DNA of 47,098 bases from Muribaculaceae bacterium (GCA_023663465.1 JAMPHJ010000007.1:1-47098); one strand, 5' to 3'. Positions 33,220-42,488 are shown, counted from the first letter of the stretch. The notes: generated by a model from the letters alone, not told the origin. Translations and numbers: made by a program.

Positions 33220-35007
33220 TTGAAAATGAAAGAAACAGAGTATTCCCATAAAACTTTTCACAGAAACAAGACCGTGACGATATTCTTTGCCTGTTTTGTG
33301 ATGTTTCTTGGACTGATTGCCAGATTGGTTTATCTGATGGTTTTCCAGTCGGAATATTACACCCAGAAGGCGAAAGAACTGCATGAGCGGGAGCGCAGCA
33401 TCAAGGCGGCGAGAGGCAGGATTATCGATGCCAACGGGGAAATTCTTGCCGATAACAAGACCGTGTGTACGATATCCGTGATTCATAATCAGATAGAAGA
33501 TGCGGAAGAAGTGATATCGGTATTGTCTAAGGAACTAGAGCTGTCAGAAGAATATGTACGAAAAAGAGTTGAAAAATATACGTCTATCGAAAAAATAAAG
33601 AGCAATGTGGATAAGTCCATCGGTGATAACATCCGCAGCTATGAGTTGGCGGGCGTTAAAGTGGATGAAGATTATAAACGCTATTATCCCTACGGCTCCC
33701 TTGCTTCCAAAGTACTTGGGTTTACGGGCGGCGATAATCAGGGCATTATCGGACTGGAAGTCATCTATGAAGAATATTTACAGGGAAAAGCGGGCACAAT
33801 CCTGACGGTGACGGACGCAAAGGGCGTGGAAGTGCCGGAAGCGGGTGAGGAAAGAATAGAGCCTGTAAACGGCAACGATTTATATATCACGCTGGATATG
33901 AATATCCAGAGCTATGCGACCCAGCTTGCCTTACAGACGATGGAAACGAAAGAAGCGGACAGCGTATCGATTATTGTTATGAATCCCCAGAACGGCGAGA
34001 TTATGGCGATGGTCAATGTACCGGAGTTTGATTTAAATAATCCCTATTCCCTGCCAGAAGAGATAGAATCAGAAGGGATTTCCGAGGAAAAGAAACAGGA
34101 GCTTTTAAACGCGATGTGGCGCAATGGCTGTATTAACGACACTTATGAGCCGGGTTCTACTTTTAAGACGGTGACGGCGGCGGCAGCATTGGAAGCGGGC
34201 GTTGTAACGCTGAAAGATACGTTTAGCTGTCCGGGATATGTCATGGTGGGCGATAGGAGAATCCGATGCCATAAAGTCGGCGGACACGGCTCGGAAGATT
34301 TTGTACAGGCGACCATGAATTCCTGCAATCCGGCGTTTGTGACCATCGGACTGCGGCTGGGCGTTGATAATTATTACAAATATTTCTCTAAATTCGGATT
34401 GTTAGACAAGACGGGCATCGACTTGCCGGGCGAGGCGGGTACGATTATGCATAAGAAAGAAAATATCGGACAGGTGGAACTGGCGACCATTTCTTTCGGG
34501 CAGTCTTTTCAGATTACACCGATTCAGCTTGCCGTGACGGTTTCTTCTTTTGTGAACGGCGGAAGACGGGTGACGCCCCATTTTGGCGTGCGCATGTCGA
34601 ATGCGGATCATAGCGTGAATAAATCTTTTGCTTATCAGGTGAAGGACGGTATCGTATCGCAGGAAACGTCGGAAACCATGCGCTATATCTTAGAGCAGGT
34701 AGTGGAAAACGGCGGCGGTAAGAACGCATACATAGAAGGTTACAGAATAGGCGGTAAGACTGCCACAAGCCAGACGCTGCCGCGGGGAAGCGGGAAATAC
34801 ATTGCCTCTTTTCTGGGATTTTCACCGGCGGACAATCCGCAGGTACTGGCGGTCTGCATCATCAACAATCCGCAGGGGGTTTACTATGGCGGACAGATTG
34901 CCGCGCCGGTGGTGAAGCAGCTTTTTGAAAATATTCTTCCTTATTTGGAGAAGATGGATTATAATGGTGAGGAGACAACTTCCGGGGCTGTGGAAGATAC
35001 AGACTAA
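33220..35007 (+). CDS. spoVD: Class B penicillin-binding protein, SpoVD-like
   Basis: A 595-residue transpeptidase with one membrane helix (about 20-42), active-site S313TFK316, SCN at 368-370 and K513TA515. The third motif is normally KTG; here the glycine is alanine (codon GCC). In Bacillus the PBP gene following pbpB in the dcw cluster is spoVD, needed for spore cortex synthesis, and the order is the same here, so SpoVD is inferred from position. No PASTA domain is present. It starts at TTG 33220 (GAGG 5 bases upstream) or ATG 33226. Confidence 0.8.
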   Translation: MKMKETEYSHKTFHRNKTVTIFFACFVMFLGLIARLVYLMVFQSEYYTQKAKELHERERSIKAARGRIIDANGEILADNKTVCTISVIHNQIEDAEEVISVLSKELELSEEYVRKRVEKYTSIEKIKSNVDKSIGDNIRSYELAGVKVDEDYKRYYPYGSLASKVLGFTGGDNQGIIGLEVIYEEYLQGKAGTILTVTDAKGVEVPEAGEERIEPVNGNDLYITLDMNIQSYATQLALQTMETKEADSVSIIVMNPQNGEIMAMVNVPEFDLNNPYSLPEEIESEGISEEKKQELLNAMWRNGCINDTYEPGSTFKTVTAAAALEAGVVTLKDTFSCPGYVMVGDRRIRCHKVGGHGSEDFVQATMNSCNPAFVTIGLRLGVDNYYKYFSKFGLLDKTGIDLPGEAGTIMHKKENIGQVELATISFGQSFQITPIQLAVTVSSFVNGGRRVTPHFGVRMSNADHSVNKSFAYQVKDGIVSQETSETMRYILEQVVENGGGKNAYIEGYRIGGKTATSQTLPRGSGKYIASFLGFSPADNPQVLAVCIINNPQGVYYGGQIAAPVVKQLFENILPYLEKMDYNGEETTSGAVEDTD

Positions 35008-35013
35008 AGATGT

Positions 35014-35102
35014 AGGAAGACTTATAAAAAGCCAGGAGACTTGCAGGGAAAGTCAGGAAGGCTTATAGGGAAAGTCAGGAAGGCTTATAGGGAAAGGCAG
35101 GT
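35014..35102. repeat. 22-bp tandem repeats between spoVD and mraY
   Basis: GGGAAAGTCAGGAAGGCTTATA occurs twice in perfect tandem (35046-35067 and 35068-35089), followed by a partial copy GGGAAAGGCAGG (35090-35101). A degenerate copy containing AGGAAGACTTATA precedes (from about 35014). The block fills the gap between the two genes and supplies the AGG-rich bases ahead of mraY. Confidence 0.9.
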
Positions 35103-35108
35103 AAGAAA

Positions 35109-36065
35109 GTGGATACTACAATTTTTATGTCGGTCATCATATCGTTTATCATCAGCGTGGTTTTGGGACCTGTTGTCATTCCTTTCCTGCGGCGACTGAA
35201 AGTTGGTCAGACGGTTAGGGATGAAGGACCGGAAAGTCATTTGAAAAAAAACGGAACCCCTACGATGGGCGGTATCCTTATTTTAATCAGTATCGTGATT
35301 ACTTCGATTCTTTATGTAAACGATTATCCCAGAATCATTCCGATTCTTTTTGTGACGCTGGGGTTTGGTCTGATTGGATTTATGGATGATTATATCAAAG
35401 TCGTGTTGAAACGTTCTATGGGGCTGCGCGCCTGGCAGAAGATGGCCCTGCAGATTCTTGTGACGGGTGTATTTGCCTATTATATTACGCATTATACGGA
35501 TGTTTCCTTACAGATGAGGATTCCCTTTTTGCCAGATACTTATCTGGATTTTGGTGTTTTTAACATCCCCATCCTGTTTTTTATCGTCATCGGGACGGTG
35601 AACGGCGCAAACTTTACGGATGGTCTGGACGGACTGGCAAGCTCCGTGACGGTTCTGATTGCCACATTTTTTACCGTCGTGGCAATCGGGTTACAAAGCG
35701 GCATCGAACCGATTACTTGTGCAGTTGTCGGCGCATTGCTTGGATTTTTGCTGTTTAACGTATACCCGGCGAGTGTATTTATGGGGGATACTGGTTCCCT
35801 GGCGCTGGGCGGTTTTGTGGCAGCAACTGCGTATATGATGCAAATGCCTATTTTTCTAGCGATTGTAGGGTTTATTTATGTGATAGAGGTTTTGTCCGTC
35901 GTCATACAGGTATCTTATTTTAAAATAAGCGGTGGGAAACGTATTTTTCGGATGGCGCCCATCCATCATCATTTTGAATTGGGCGGATGGTCCGAAACGA
36001 GAGTGGTAGCGGTCTTTTCCATCGTGACGGCGCTGCTTTGTCTTGTGGCATTGATGGGCATATAA
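35109..36065 (+). CDS. mraY: Phospho-N-acetylmuramoyl-pentapeptide-transferase
   Basis: A 318-residue membrane enzyme that makes lipid I from UDP-MurNAc-pentapeptide and undecaprenyl phosphate. About ten helices. Conserved loops are present: GTPTMGG near 50, FMDDYIKV near 95-102, NFTDGLDGLA near 165-174, FMGDTGSLALGG near 222-233 and APIHHHFELGGW near 280-291. It begins with GTG, giving the usual N-terminus, and follows a tandem repeat region. Confidence 0.97.
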   Translation: MDTTIFMSVIISFIISVVLGPVVIPFLRRLKVGQTVRDEGPESHLKKNGTPTMGGILILISIVITSILYVNDYPRIIPILFVTLGFGLIGFMDDYIKVVLKRSMGLRAWQKMALQILVTGVFAYYITHYTDVSLQMRIPFLPDTYLDFGVFNIPILFFIVIGTVNGANFTDGLDGLASSVTVLIATFFTVVAIGLQSGIEPITCAVVGALLGFLLFNVYPASVFMGDTGSLALGGFVAATAYMMQMPIFLAIVGFIYVIEVLSVVIQVSYFKISGGKRIFRMAPIHHHFELGGWSETRVVAVFSIVTALLCLVALMGI

Positions 36066-36106
36066 TATGGTGTGAGCGGTTTGTAGGAAAGGTTTGGATT
36101 GGGAAA

Positions 36107-37468
36107 ATGAATTGGACGGATAAAAAAGTTTTGGTCGTCGGTTCCGGCATCAGCGGGATTGGGGCAACAGAGGCTCTAAGCCGGGTAGGGGCGCAGCCGT
36201 TTCTATACGATGAGAATGAAAAGCTTGTCAAAGAAGAGGTAGAGAAGAAACTATCTGCCGAATGCAGGGCGCAGGTGGCGACAGGCGTTTTACCGGAGCA
36301 TTTTAAAGACGTAACACTTGTTATTTTAAGTCCGGGCGTGCCGGTGGATACGGAGTTTGTAGAAGCTTTTCGCAGACGGAATATCCCGATATGGGGCGAG
36401 ATAGAGTTGGCTTACGAAATCGGGAAAGGGCAGGTTGTGGCGATTACCGGAACCAATGGGAAAACGACGACCACGTCCCTTGTAGGCGAGATGATGAAGG
36501 CATATTATGAGAGTGTCTATGTGGTCGGCAATATTGGAAATCCCTATACGCTGACGGCATTGGAATCCCAGGATAAGACGGTGACGGTGGCGGAAATCAG
36601 CAGTTTCCAATTAGAGACGATAGAGAAATTCCATCCCCATGTATCCGCTATTTTGAATATTACGCCGGATCATCTAAACAGGCATCATACGATGGAAAAT
36701 TACATCGCGGCGAAGGAAAATATTGCGGCAAACCAGACGAAAGAGGACGTCTGCGTCTTAAATTATGATAATCCATACACGAGGGCGTTTGGAGATAGGT
36801 GTCCGGCGCAGGTTGTTTATTTTTCATCCGGGAGTAAGCTCTCAGAGGGTCTGTATCTGGACGGGGAAGGAATTTATCAGGCAAGCCAGGGAACGGTAAG
36901 ACAGCTTATGAATGTCCATGAGATGCAGTTGGTAGGCGTCTGCAACGCAGAAAATGTCATGGCGGCGATTGCAATCGCCCAGGCGATGGGTGTGCCTATG
37001 GACATCATTTTGGAGACGATTAAAAACTTCAAGGCGGTGGAGCACCGGATAGAGTTTGTGGCGACGAAGGGCGGCGTGGATTATTATAACGATTCTAAAG
37101 GAACCAACCCGGACGCAGCAATACAGGGAATTAAGGCGATGAGCAAACCGACTGTCTTAATTGGCGGCGGTTATGATAAACAGAGCGAATATGATGAATG
37201 GATAGAAGCGTTTGAAGGCAAGGTGAAATGTTTTGTCTTAATAGGTGCAACAAAAGAGAAAATAGCGGCCTGCGCCAGAAAGCATGGGGTGGAAAACATC
37301 GTTCTGGCGGATAGTTTTGAAGAAGCTTTTGACGTCTGTGTACAAAATGCCAGACCCGGCGATGCAGTACTGCTTTCCCCTGCCTGTGCAAGCTGGGGAA
37401 TGTTTCCAAATTATGAAGTAAGAGGGAAAATGTTTAAGGAACTTGTCAATCAGTTAAAGGAGTCGTAA
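36107..37468 (+). CDS. murD: UDP-N-acetylmuramoylalanine--D-glutamate ligase
   Basis: A 453-residue cytoplasmic Mur ligase adding D-glutamate to UDP-MurNAc-L-alanine. The N-terminal Rossmann motif VLVVGSGISGIGATEAL is at about 8-24 and the ATP loop AITGTNGKTTTTSL near 113-126. SDSKGTNPDAA-like YNDSKGTNPDAA lies near 326-337. ATG 36107 is chosen because the Rossmann fold should begin within the first ten residues; a longer frame overlaps mraY. Confidence 0.96.
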   Translation: MNWTDKKVLVVGSGISGIGATEALSRVGAQPFLYDENEKLVKEEVEKKLSAECRAQVATGVLPEHFKDVTLVILSPGVPVDTEFVEAFRRRNIPIWGEIELAYEIGKGQVVAITGTNGKTTTTSLVGEMMKAYYESVYVVGNIGNPYTLTALESQDKTVTVAEISSFQLETIEKFHPHVSAILNITPDHLNRHHTMENYIAAKENIAANQTKEDVCVLNYDNPYTRAFGDRCPAQVVYFSSGSKLSEGLYLDGEGIYQASQGTVRQLMNVHEMQLVGVCNAENVMAAIAIAQAMGVPMDIILETIKNFKAVEHRIEFVATKGGVDYYNDSKGTNPDAAIQGIKAMSKPTVLIGGGYDKQSEYDEWIEAFEGKVKCFVLIGATKEKIAACARKHGVENIVLADSFEEAFDVCVQNARPGDAVLLSPACASWGMFPNYEVRGKMFKELVNQLKES

Positions 37469-37470
37469 AC

Positions 37471-38655
37471 GTGGCGGAAAGAATTGCAAGAGCAAGGGCG
37501 GCGTCCCGTAGCAGAAAATCAAATACTAGCAATTATATGGATTACAGTCTGTTGTTCATCGTTATTTTCTTGTTAGGATTCGGACTGATTATGGTCTATT
37601 CCACAAGCTCGTATAATGCGAACATGCAGTTTGACGGAGATTCTGCATGGTATTTCCGCAAACAGCTCTGGGCGACGATTCTTGGCGTTGCGGTGATGTT
37701 TTTCGTAGCCAATATCCCCTATCATTTCTGGGAGCCTTTTGCAGTGCCCGCCTACATAGTGTCCGTCGTACTGATTCTGTTGATTATTCCTTTCGGGCAT
37801 GAGTCCCACGGCGCCACGAGATGGCTGCGTATCGCCGGGGTTTCCTTACAGCCGGCGGAAGTGGCGAAATTGGGCATGATATTGTTTTTAGCGAGTATGA
37901 TTTGCTCTATGGGTAAGGGCATCAGAAGCCGGAAAGGGTTTTATACGGTGCTTGTGGTTCCGGTGCCGATTGCGCTGATGTTGTGGAAAATTACGGATAA
38001 TGTAAGCTCTGCCATTATTGTTATGGGGATCGCGGTACTGATGTTATTCGTATCCTGTCCCGATTATAAGCGGTTTCTGCTTCTGGGACTGCTTGGTATC
38101 GCGGCAGCGGCGCTGGTGGTCTTTATCATTGTGAAAGCGTCGGAGTCGGGCGGTGAAGTCGGCGGTTTTAGGGGCGAGCGTATTCTGGCGTGGTTAGACC
38201 CTGAGGCATATGCCAGCGGAAAAGGTTTCCAGACACTGCAGGGGCTTTATGCAATCGGGTCAGGCGGCATTCTTGGCAAAGGTCTGGGCGCCAGCAAACA
38301 GAAGCTGGGCTTTATCCCGGAGGCACAGAACGATATGATTTTCTCGATTATCTGCGAAGAACTGGGACTGTTTGGCGCGATTGCCGTTATTTTGATGTTT
38401 ATCATTCTAATCTGGCGGTTTATGGTCATCGCCAATAACGCTCCCGACTTATTCGGTGCGCTGCTTGTGGTGGGTGTGCTTGGACATATCGCGATTCAGG
38501 TCATTTTGAATATCGCCGTTGTAACGAATACGATACCCAATACGGGAATATCCCTGCCCTTTATCAGTTACGGGGGGACTTCCGTCTTGTTTTTGCTCAT
38601 TGAAATCGGGCTTGTCCTTAGTGTGGCGAAGGGGATTCGTTTAAAAGATTTATAA
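37471..38655 (+). CDS. ftsW: SEDS glycosyltransferase FtsW/SpoVE
   Basis: A 394-residue membrane protein of the SEDS family that polymerises lipid II together with a class B PBP. About ten helices, with GATRWLRI near 112-119, the extracellular QAENDMIF-like PEAQNDMIFSIICEELG near 282-298, and FISYGGTSVLFLL near 367-379. It starts with GTG two bases after the murD stop. In Bacillus the homologue in this position is SpoVE; sequence alone does not separate the two, and with two PBPs in the cluster either pairing is possible. Confidence 0.92.
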   Translation: MAERIARARAASRSRKSNTSNYMDYSLLFIVIFLLGFGLIMVYSTSSYNANMQFDGDSAWYFRKQLWATILGVAVMFFVANIPYHFWEPFAVPAYIVSVVLILLIIPFGHESHGATRWLRIAGVSLQPAEVAKLGMILFLASMICSMGKGIRSRKGFYTVLVVPVPIALMLWKITDNVSSAIIVMGIAVLMLFVSCPDYKRFLLLGLLGIAAAALVVFIIVKASESGGEVGGFRGERILAWLDPEAYASGKGFQTLQGLYAIGSGGILGKGLGASKQKLGFIPEAQNDMIFSIICEELGLFGAIAVILMFIILIWRFMVIANNAPDLFGALLVVGVLGHIAIQVILNIAVVTNTIPNTGISLPFISYGGTSVLFLLIEIGLVLSVAKGIRLKDL

Positions 38656-38728
38656 GTACAAGATAATTTTTAGCGTTTTTGCCATATAGATAAAGTAGGT
38701 CATGGATTATCTGCTTTGGGGTTTTGCT

Positions 38729-39988
38729 ATGGATGCAATTCAAATATATGGTGGAAACTGTCTGCAGGGGCAGACGAAGATACAGGGCTCCAAAAATGCG
38801 GTACTGCCGATTCTGGCAGCCACTCTTTTAATAGACGGCGCTTGCGAAATAGAAAATTGTCCCAGAATCAGCGATGTGCATCATATGCTGCGCCTGATGG
38901 AAAGCCTGTGTTGCAAGATAGAGAGAAACGGACATACCCTGAAAGTCCATGCGAAAGAGCTGACAGGCTGTGACATGCCTTCCGATTCCGTGGGTGTCAT
39001 GCGTTCGTCCATTATGCTTCTAGGGGCGCTGCTTGCGCGAATCGGAAGCGTTGGTATGCAGTATCCGGGGGGCTGCGTAATCGGGAAAAGACCGATTGAT
39101 TTGCACCTTAGGGGACTGCGGAAGATGGGCGTGACGATTGAGGAGCGGGAGGACGGTTTTTTTGCAGAAACGAAAGGGCTTACCGGTGCGATTCATAAAC
39201 TGCCCTTCGTCAGTGTGGGGGCGACGGAAAACCTTGTGCTGGCGGCAGTGCTCGCCCAAGGGACAACTGTGATTGAGAATGCTGCAAGGGAACCGGAAAT
39301 TACGGCATTGTGTGACTTTTTAAGCCAGGCGGGCGCGGATATTGAGGGAGCCGGTACAGGCACGCTGATTATCCGGGGCGTTGAGAAACTGCATGAAGTT
39401 TCTTACAGGGTTCCGGCGGATCGCATTGTGGCGGGCACTTATCTGGCGGCATGTCTCTGCGACGGCGGGGAAGTTTTCTTACAAGAAGCTCCCTGCGGGC
39501 AGTTAGGCGCTGTCATGGAAGCGGCTGCGGCAATGGGCGCCCGGATATCCGAGAGTGAAGAGGGAATGCTTGTCGTCTGTAAAGGTACAAGGCGGATGCC
39601 GCCGATGATTAGGACCCAAAGCTATCCGGGGTTCCCGACGGACTTACAGTCGGCGTTTCTGGTAGCGATGGCATTAGCGGACGGAGAGAGGGGCGCTCTG
39701 GAAGAGACCATTTTTGAAAACCGCTTCCATATTGTGGGGCAGTTGCAGAAAATGGGCGCTAAAATCAGTTACAAGGGGCATACCGTATCCGTGGAAGGCG
39801 TAAAGTCGCTTCAAGGAAATATCCTACAGGCGGATGAACTGCGGGGCGGTGCAGCATTAGTGCTTGCAGGAAGCGCAGCAAATGGCGGAAGTATCGTGCA
39901 GAACAGGCATTTCATAGAAAGAGGCTATGAAGATATCTGCCAGGATTTAAGGGCGTTTGGCGTAAAGTGTGAGGCGCTGGATTATTAA
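38729..39988 (+). CDS. murA: UDP-N-acetylglucosamine 1-carboxyvinyltransferase
   Basis: A 419-residue enzyme for the first committed step of peptidoglycan synthesis, transferring enolpyruvate from PEP. It has GSKNAVLPIL near the N-terminus and YPGGCVIGKRPIDLHLRGL, in which Cys116 is the PEP-reactive, fosfomycin-targeted residue. ATG 38729 gives the same length as the E. coli protein and places the cysteine almost at the reference position; ATG 38702 would add nine residues and cannot be excluded. It sits where murG and murB are found in Bacillus. Confidence 0.94.
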   Translation: MDAIQIYGGNCLQGQTKIQGSKNAVLPILAATLLIDGACEIENCPRISDVHHMLRLMESLCCKIERNGHTLKVHAKELTGCDMPSDSVGVMRSSIMLLGALLARIGSVGMQYPGGCVIGKRPIDLHLRGLRKMGVTIEEREDGFFAETKGLTGAIHKLPFVSVGATENLVLAAVLAQGTTVIENAAREPEITALCDFLSQAGADIEGAGTGTLIIRGVEKLHEVSYRVPADRIVAGTYLAACLCDGGEVFLQEAPCGQLGAVMEAAAAMGARISESEEGMLVVCKGTRRMPPMIRTQSYPGFPTDLQSAFLVAMALADGERGALEETIFENRFHIVGQLQKMGAKISYKGHTVSVEGVKSLQGNILQADELRGGAALVLAGSAANGGSIVQNRHFIERGYEDICQDLRAFGVKCEALDY

Positions 39989-40098
39989 GGAAACGACAGC
40001 GAAACAGCAAAAGCAGGAACGCCGATAGCAGAATGGCAGCGGGAATGATAGCAGCAAAGACGGGACGATAGCGAAGATGGAACGAATGGAAGATAAAT
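39989..40098. repeat. Purine-rich, degenerately repeated gap between murA and ftsQ
   Basis: The 110-bp gap is almost free of T-rich runs and contains GATAGC at 40024, 40047 and 40067 (spacings 23 and 20), with AGCGAAACAGCAAAAGC-type variants before. It looks like a decayed tandem repeat. No promoter or terminator is seen. Confidence 0.45.
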
Positions 40099-40929
40099 AT
40101 GGGCGGTAAGGATAATGTAAAGAAAATATCTCGAAAAAACAACCGCTTGAGGCTGGTAAAGAGTGACGTAGCGGATGAAAAACAGAAAAAACAGAAGGTT
40201 CGTTTTGATAAAAAGAAAAGAATCGCTGTTCTTTCCGTCATCTGCTGCGTCCTGCTTGCCATTCTTGCAGCGGGATATGTTTATATCATAGAGAATTATA
40301 CGATTACTACTGTCTATGTGGAAGGCAATATCCATTATACGAACGAGGAAATCATGGATATGGTAATGGAAGGAAAATATGGGCATAATTCCATTTTTCT
40401 TTCCCTGAAGTACCGGGATAAGGGTATCGATAATATCCCCTTTATCGAAACGATGGACGTGTCCATTGAGGCAAACGATACGGTCAGGATTACCGTCTAT
40501 GAAAAGGCAATCGCAGGATATGTCATCTATCTGGGGCGCTATATTTATTTTGACAAGGACGGCATCGTGGTGGAAACGTCCGAGGAGGGCACACCGGGCA
40601 TTCCCCAGGTGACGGGGCTGCTTTTTGATTATGTGATACTGCATGATAAGCTGCCGGTGGAAAATCAGGAGGTTTTTCAGGAAATCCTGAATATTACGCA
40701 ATTGCTGGACAAGTATGATTTGAGCGTGGACAAGATTTATTTTTCCCCCGATTATGAGATTACGCTGCTATTCGGCGAGGTGAAAGCGGCGATGGGCAGC
40801 GGTGATAACATCGATGAGAAAATCATGGAGCTGCAATATATGATGCCCGATTTACAGGGCAAAAGCGGTACGCTGGATATGAAAGAATATACGGAAGATA
40901 CGAAGATAATCAGCTTTGAGCAGAACTAG
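40099..40929 (+). CDS. divIB: Cell division protein FtsQ/DivIB
   Basis: A 276-residue bitopic membrane protein. A basic N-terminus (1-52, KKISRKNNRLRL, KKQKVRFDKKKR) leads into one membrane helix (about 53-72). A POTRA domain follows, beginning TITTVYVEGNIHYTNEEI, and then the FtsQ beta domain to about 245. It would bridge FtsL/DivIC and the septal PBP. The charged N-terminus and POTRA start are characteristic, and it lies just before ftsZ as expected. Confidence 0.9.
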   Translation: MGGKDNVKKISRKNNRLRLVKSDVADEKQKKQKVRFDKKKRIAVLSVICCVLLAILAAGYVYIIENYTITTVYVEGNIHYTNEEIMDMVMEGKYGHNSIFLSLKYRDKGIDNIPFIETMDVSIEANDTVRITVYEKAIAGYVIYLGRYIYFDKDGIVVETSEEGTPGIPQVTGLLFDYVILHDKLPVENQEVFQEILNITQLLDKYDLSVDKIYFSPDYEITLLFGEVKAAMGSGDNIDEKIMELQYMMPDLQGKSGTLDMKEYTEDTKIISFEQN

Positions 40930-40977
40930 ACGGGGAAAAATTCCAAAATTGGCAATCTATGGCAATTAGGCACAAAT

Positions 40978-41040
40978 TTGACACGAAAGTGTGAAAATCA
41001 TAAAATTGGGGTTGCTAAATTGAGAAAATAATTATATGAT
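40978..41040 (+). promoter_or_regulatory. Two tandem promoters of ftsZ
   Basis: P1 is TTGACA (40978-40983), exactly 17 bp, TAAAAT (41001-41006). P2 is TTGCTA (41012-41017), exactly 17 bp, TATGAT (41035-41040). P1 overlaps the inverted repeat ACACGAAAGTGT (40981-40992). Both lie in the 153-bp gap before ftsZ and would let it be expressed apart from the upstream cluster. Confidence 0.8.
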
Positions 41041-41082
41041 AATCTATATGAGTTTATTTTCAATATAGAAGGAGGAGCTACC

Positions 41083-42336
41083 TTGCTTGAGATTAAGACA
41101 AACGACGCTGAATCTGCAGCGAAAATCATCGTAGTCGGTGTGGGCGGTGCAGGTAATAATGCTGTTAATAGAATGATTGATGAAAATATCGATGGGGTTG
41201 ACTTCATCGGGATTAATACAGATAAACAGGCTCTCCAGCTTTGTAAAGCGCCGAAGCTTCTACAGATAGGCGAGAAGCTGACGAAAGGATTAGGAGCCGG
41301 GGCGAAACCGGAAATCGGTGAGAAAGCGGCGCAGGAAAGCGAAGAGGAAATTGCGGCGGCGCTAAAAGGCGCCGACATGGTATTCGTAACCTGCGGTATG
41401 GGCGGCGGCACTGGGACGGGTGCAGCTCCTGTCGTAGCGAAACTGGCGAAAGACATGGGCATTTTGACGGTAGGCGTCGTTACCAAGCCTTTCCGTTTTG
41501 AAGCCAAGGTTCGTATGGTGAACGCTTTGAGCGGAATCGATAAAATCAAGGATAACGTGGATACGCTTATCGTCATTCCGAATGATAAATTGCTGGAAAT
41601 CGTCGATAGAAGGACAACCATGCCAGATGCCTTAAAGAAAGCGGACGAGGTCTTGCAGCAGGCAGTGCAGGGCATTACGGATCTGATTAACCTTCCGGCA
41701 GTAATTAACCTTGACTTTGCGGACGTACAGACCGTCATGAAAGATAAAGGAATCGCACATATCGGTATCGGTACAGGCAAAGGCGACGATAAGGCGAGCG
41801 AAGCTGTTAAAATGGCAGTGGAAAGCCCGCTTCTTGAGACGACCATTTCCGGCGCGACCGATGTTATCATTAACGTATCCGGCGATATTTCGCTGGCAGA
41901 TGCTAACGATGCGGCTGATTATGTAAGGGAGCTGACGGGCGACGATATCAACTGTATCTTCGGCGCGATGTACGACGGCAGCATGACGGATACCTGCAAC
42001 GTTACGATTATTGCTACAGGGATTGAAGTGAAAGCGAATCAGATGAAAGGCGTAGGCGGTCTAAACTTCAAATCTACCTACATAACACCCACTTCTTTAC
42101 AGGGAAAAGGAGCAGGAGCCGGGGTAGGACATGCCGGTGTGGGCGTAGGAGCCCTTGGCGTGAGACCTTCCGTGGGAACGGCTGGCGGTGGCCAGACGCC
42201 GGGAACACAGGCGTCGGGAGCGAACGGACAGGCGCAGGGAGTGAAACCCATTGCCGGGATTAACCGCACGACGGATATTAGAAGCTCCGTAGAAGAGAAA
42301 TCTTTAAAGATACCGGATTTCTTACAGAGAAAATAG
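41083..42336 (+). CDS. ftsZ: Cell division protein FtsZ
   Basis: A 417-residue tubulin-like GTPase that forms the Z-ring. [15 protein letters not shown] lies at about 18-32 and the GTP signature [10 protein letters not shown] near 107-116. The T7 loop reads [11 protein letters not shown] near 207-217. A Gly/Ala/Gln-rich disordered linker (about 325-395) precedes the conserved C-terminal peptide IPDFLQRK. The start is TTG, with GGAGGAG 6-7 bases upstream and the tandem promoters above. No ftsA is seen before it. Confidence 0.98.
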   Translation: MLEIKTNDAESAAKIIVVGVGGAGNNAVNRMIDENIDGVDFIGINTDKQALQLCKAPKLLQIGEKLTKGLGAGAKPEIGEKAAQESEEEIAAALKGADMVFVTCGMGGGTGTGAAPVVAKLAKDMGILTVGVVTKPFRFEAKVRMVNALSGIDKIKDNVDTLIVIPNDKLLEIVDRRTTMPDALKKADEVLQQAVQGITDLINLPAVINLDFADVQTVMKDKGIAHIGIGTGKGDDKASEAVKMAVESPLLETTISGATDVIINVSGDISLADANDAADYVRELTGDDINCIFGAMYDGSMTDTCNVTIIATGIEVKANQMKGVGGLNFKSTYITPTSLQGKGAGAGVGHAGVGVGALGVRPSVGTAGGGQTPGTQASGANGQAQGVKPIAGINRTTDIRSSVEEKSLKIPDFLQRK

Positions 42337-42357
42337 CATTATAAAAGTGTTATAAGG

Positions 42358-42383
42358 GCCAGACTCCAGAGTCTGGCTTTTTT
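42358..42383 (+). terminator. Terminator after ftsZ
   Basis: GCCAGACT (42358-42365), loop CCAG and AGTCTGGC (42370-42377) form a perfect 8-bp stem followed by six T. It ends the dcw transcript. Confidence 0.9.
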
Positions 42384-42431
42384 GCGTATGGCGAAATAAG
42401 TCAGAAAATATTCCAAAAACGCTCTCACAAT

Positions 42432-42464
42432 ATGACAAAAAAATCACGGCTTATCTCATATAAT
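42432..42464 (+). promoter_or_regulatory. Candidate Spo0A-type promoter of spoIIGA-sigE
   Basis: TATAAT (42459-42464) is a perfect -10. The best -35, ATGACA (42432-42437), lies 21 bp away instead of 17. The Bacillus spoIIG promoter is known for an over-long 22-bp spacer and activation by Spo0A bound over the -35. Here the reverse complement TTTTGTCAT over the same bases resembles an 0A box (TTTTGTCGAA). The match is partial. Confidence 0.5.
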
Positions 42465-42488
42465 AGAGCAGAAAACAGGAGGTGGATA

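Noticed and set aside
35046..35101. CRISPR array
   Set aside because: The 22-bp units are directly adjacent with no spacers and there are no cas genes.
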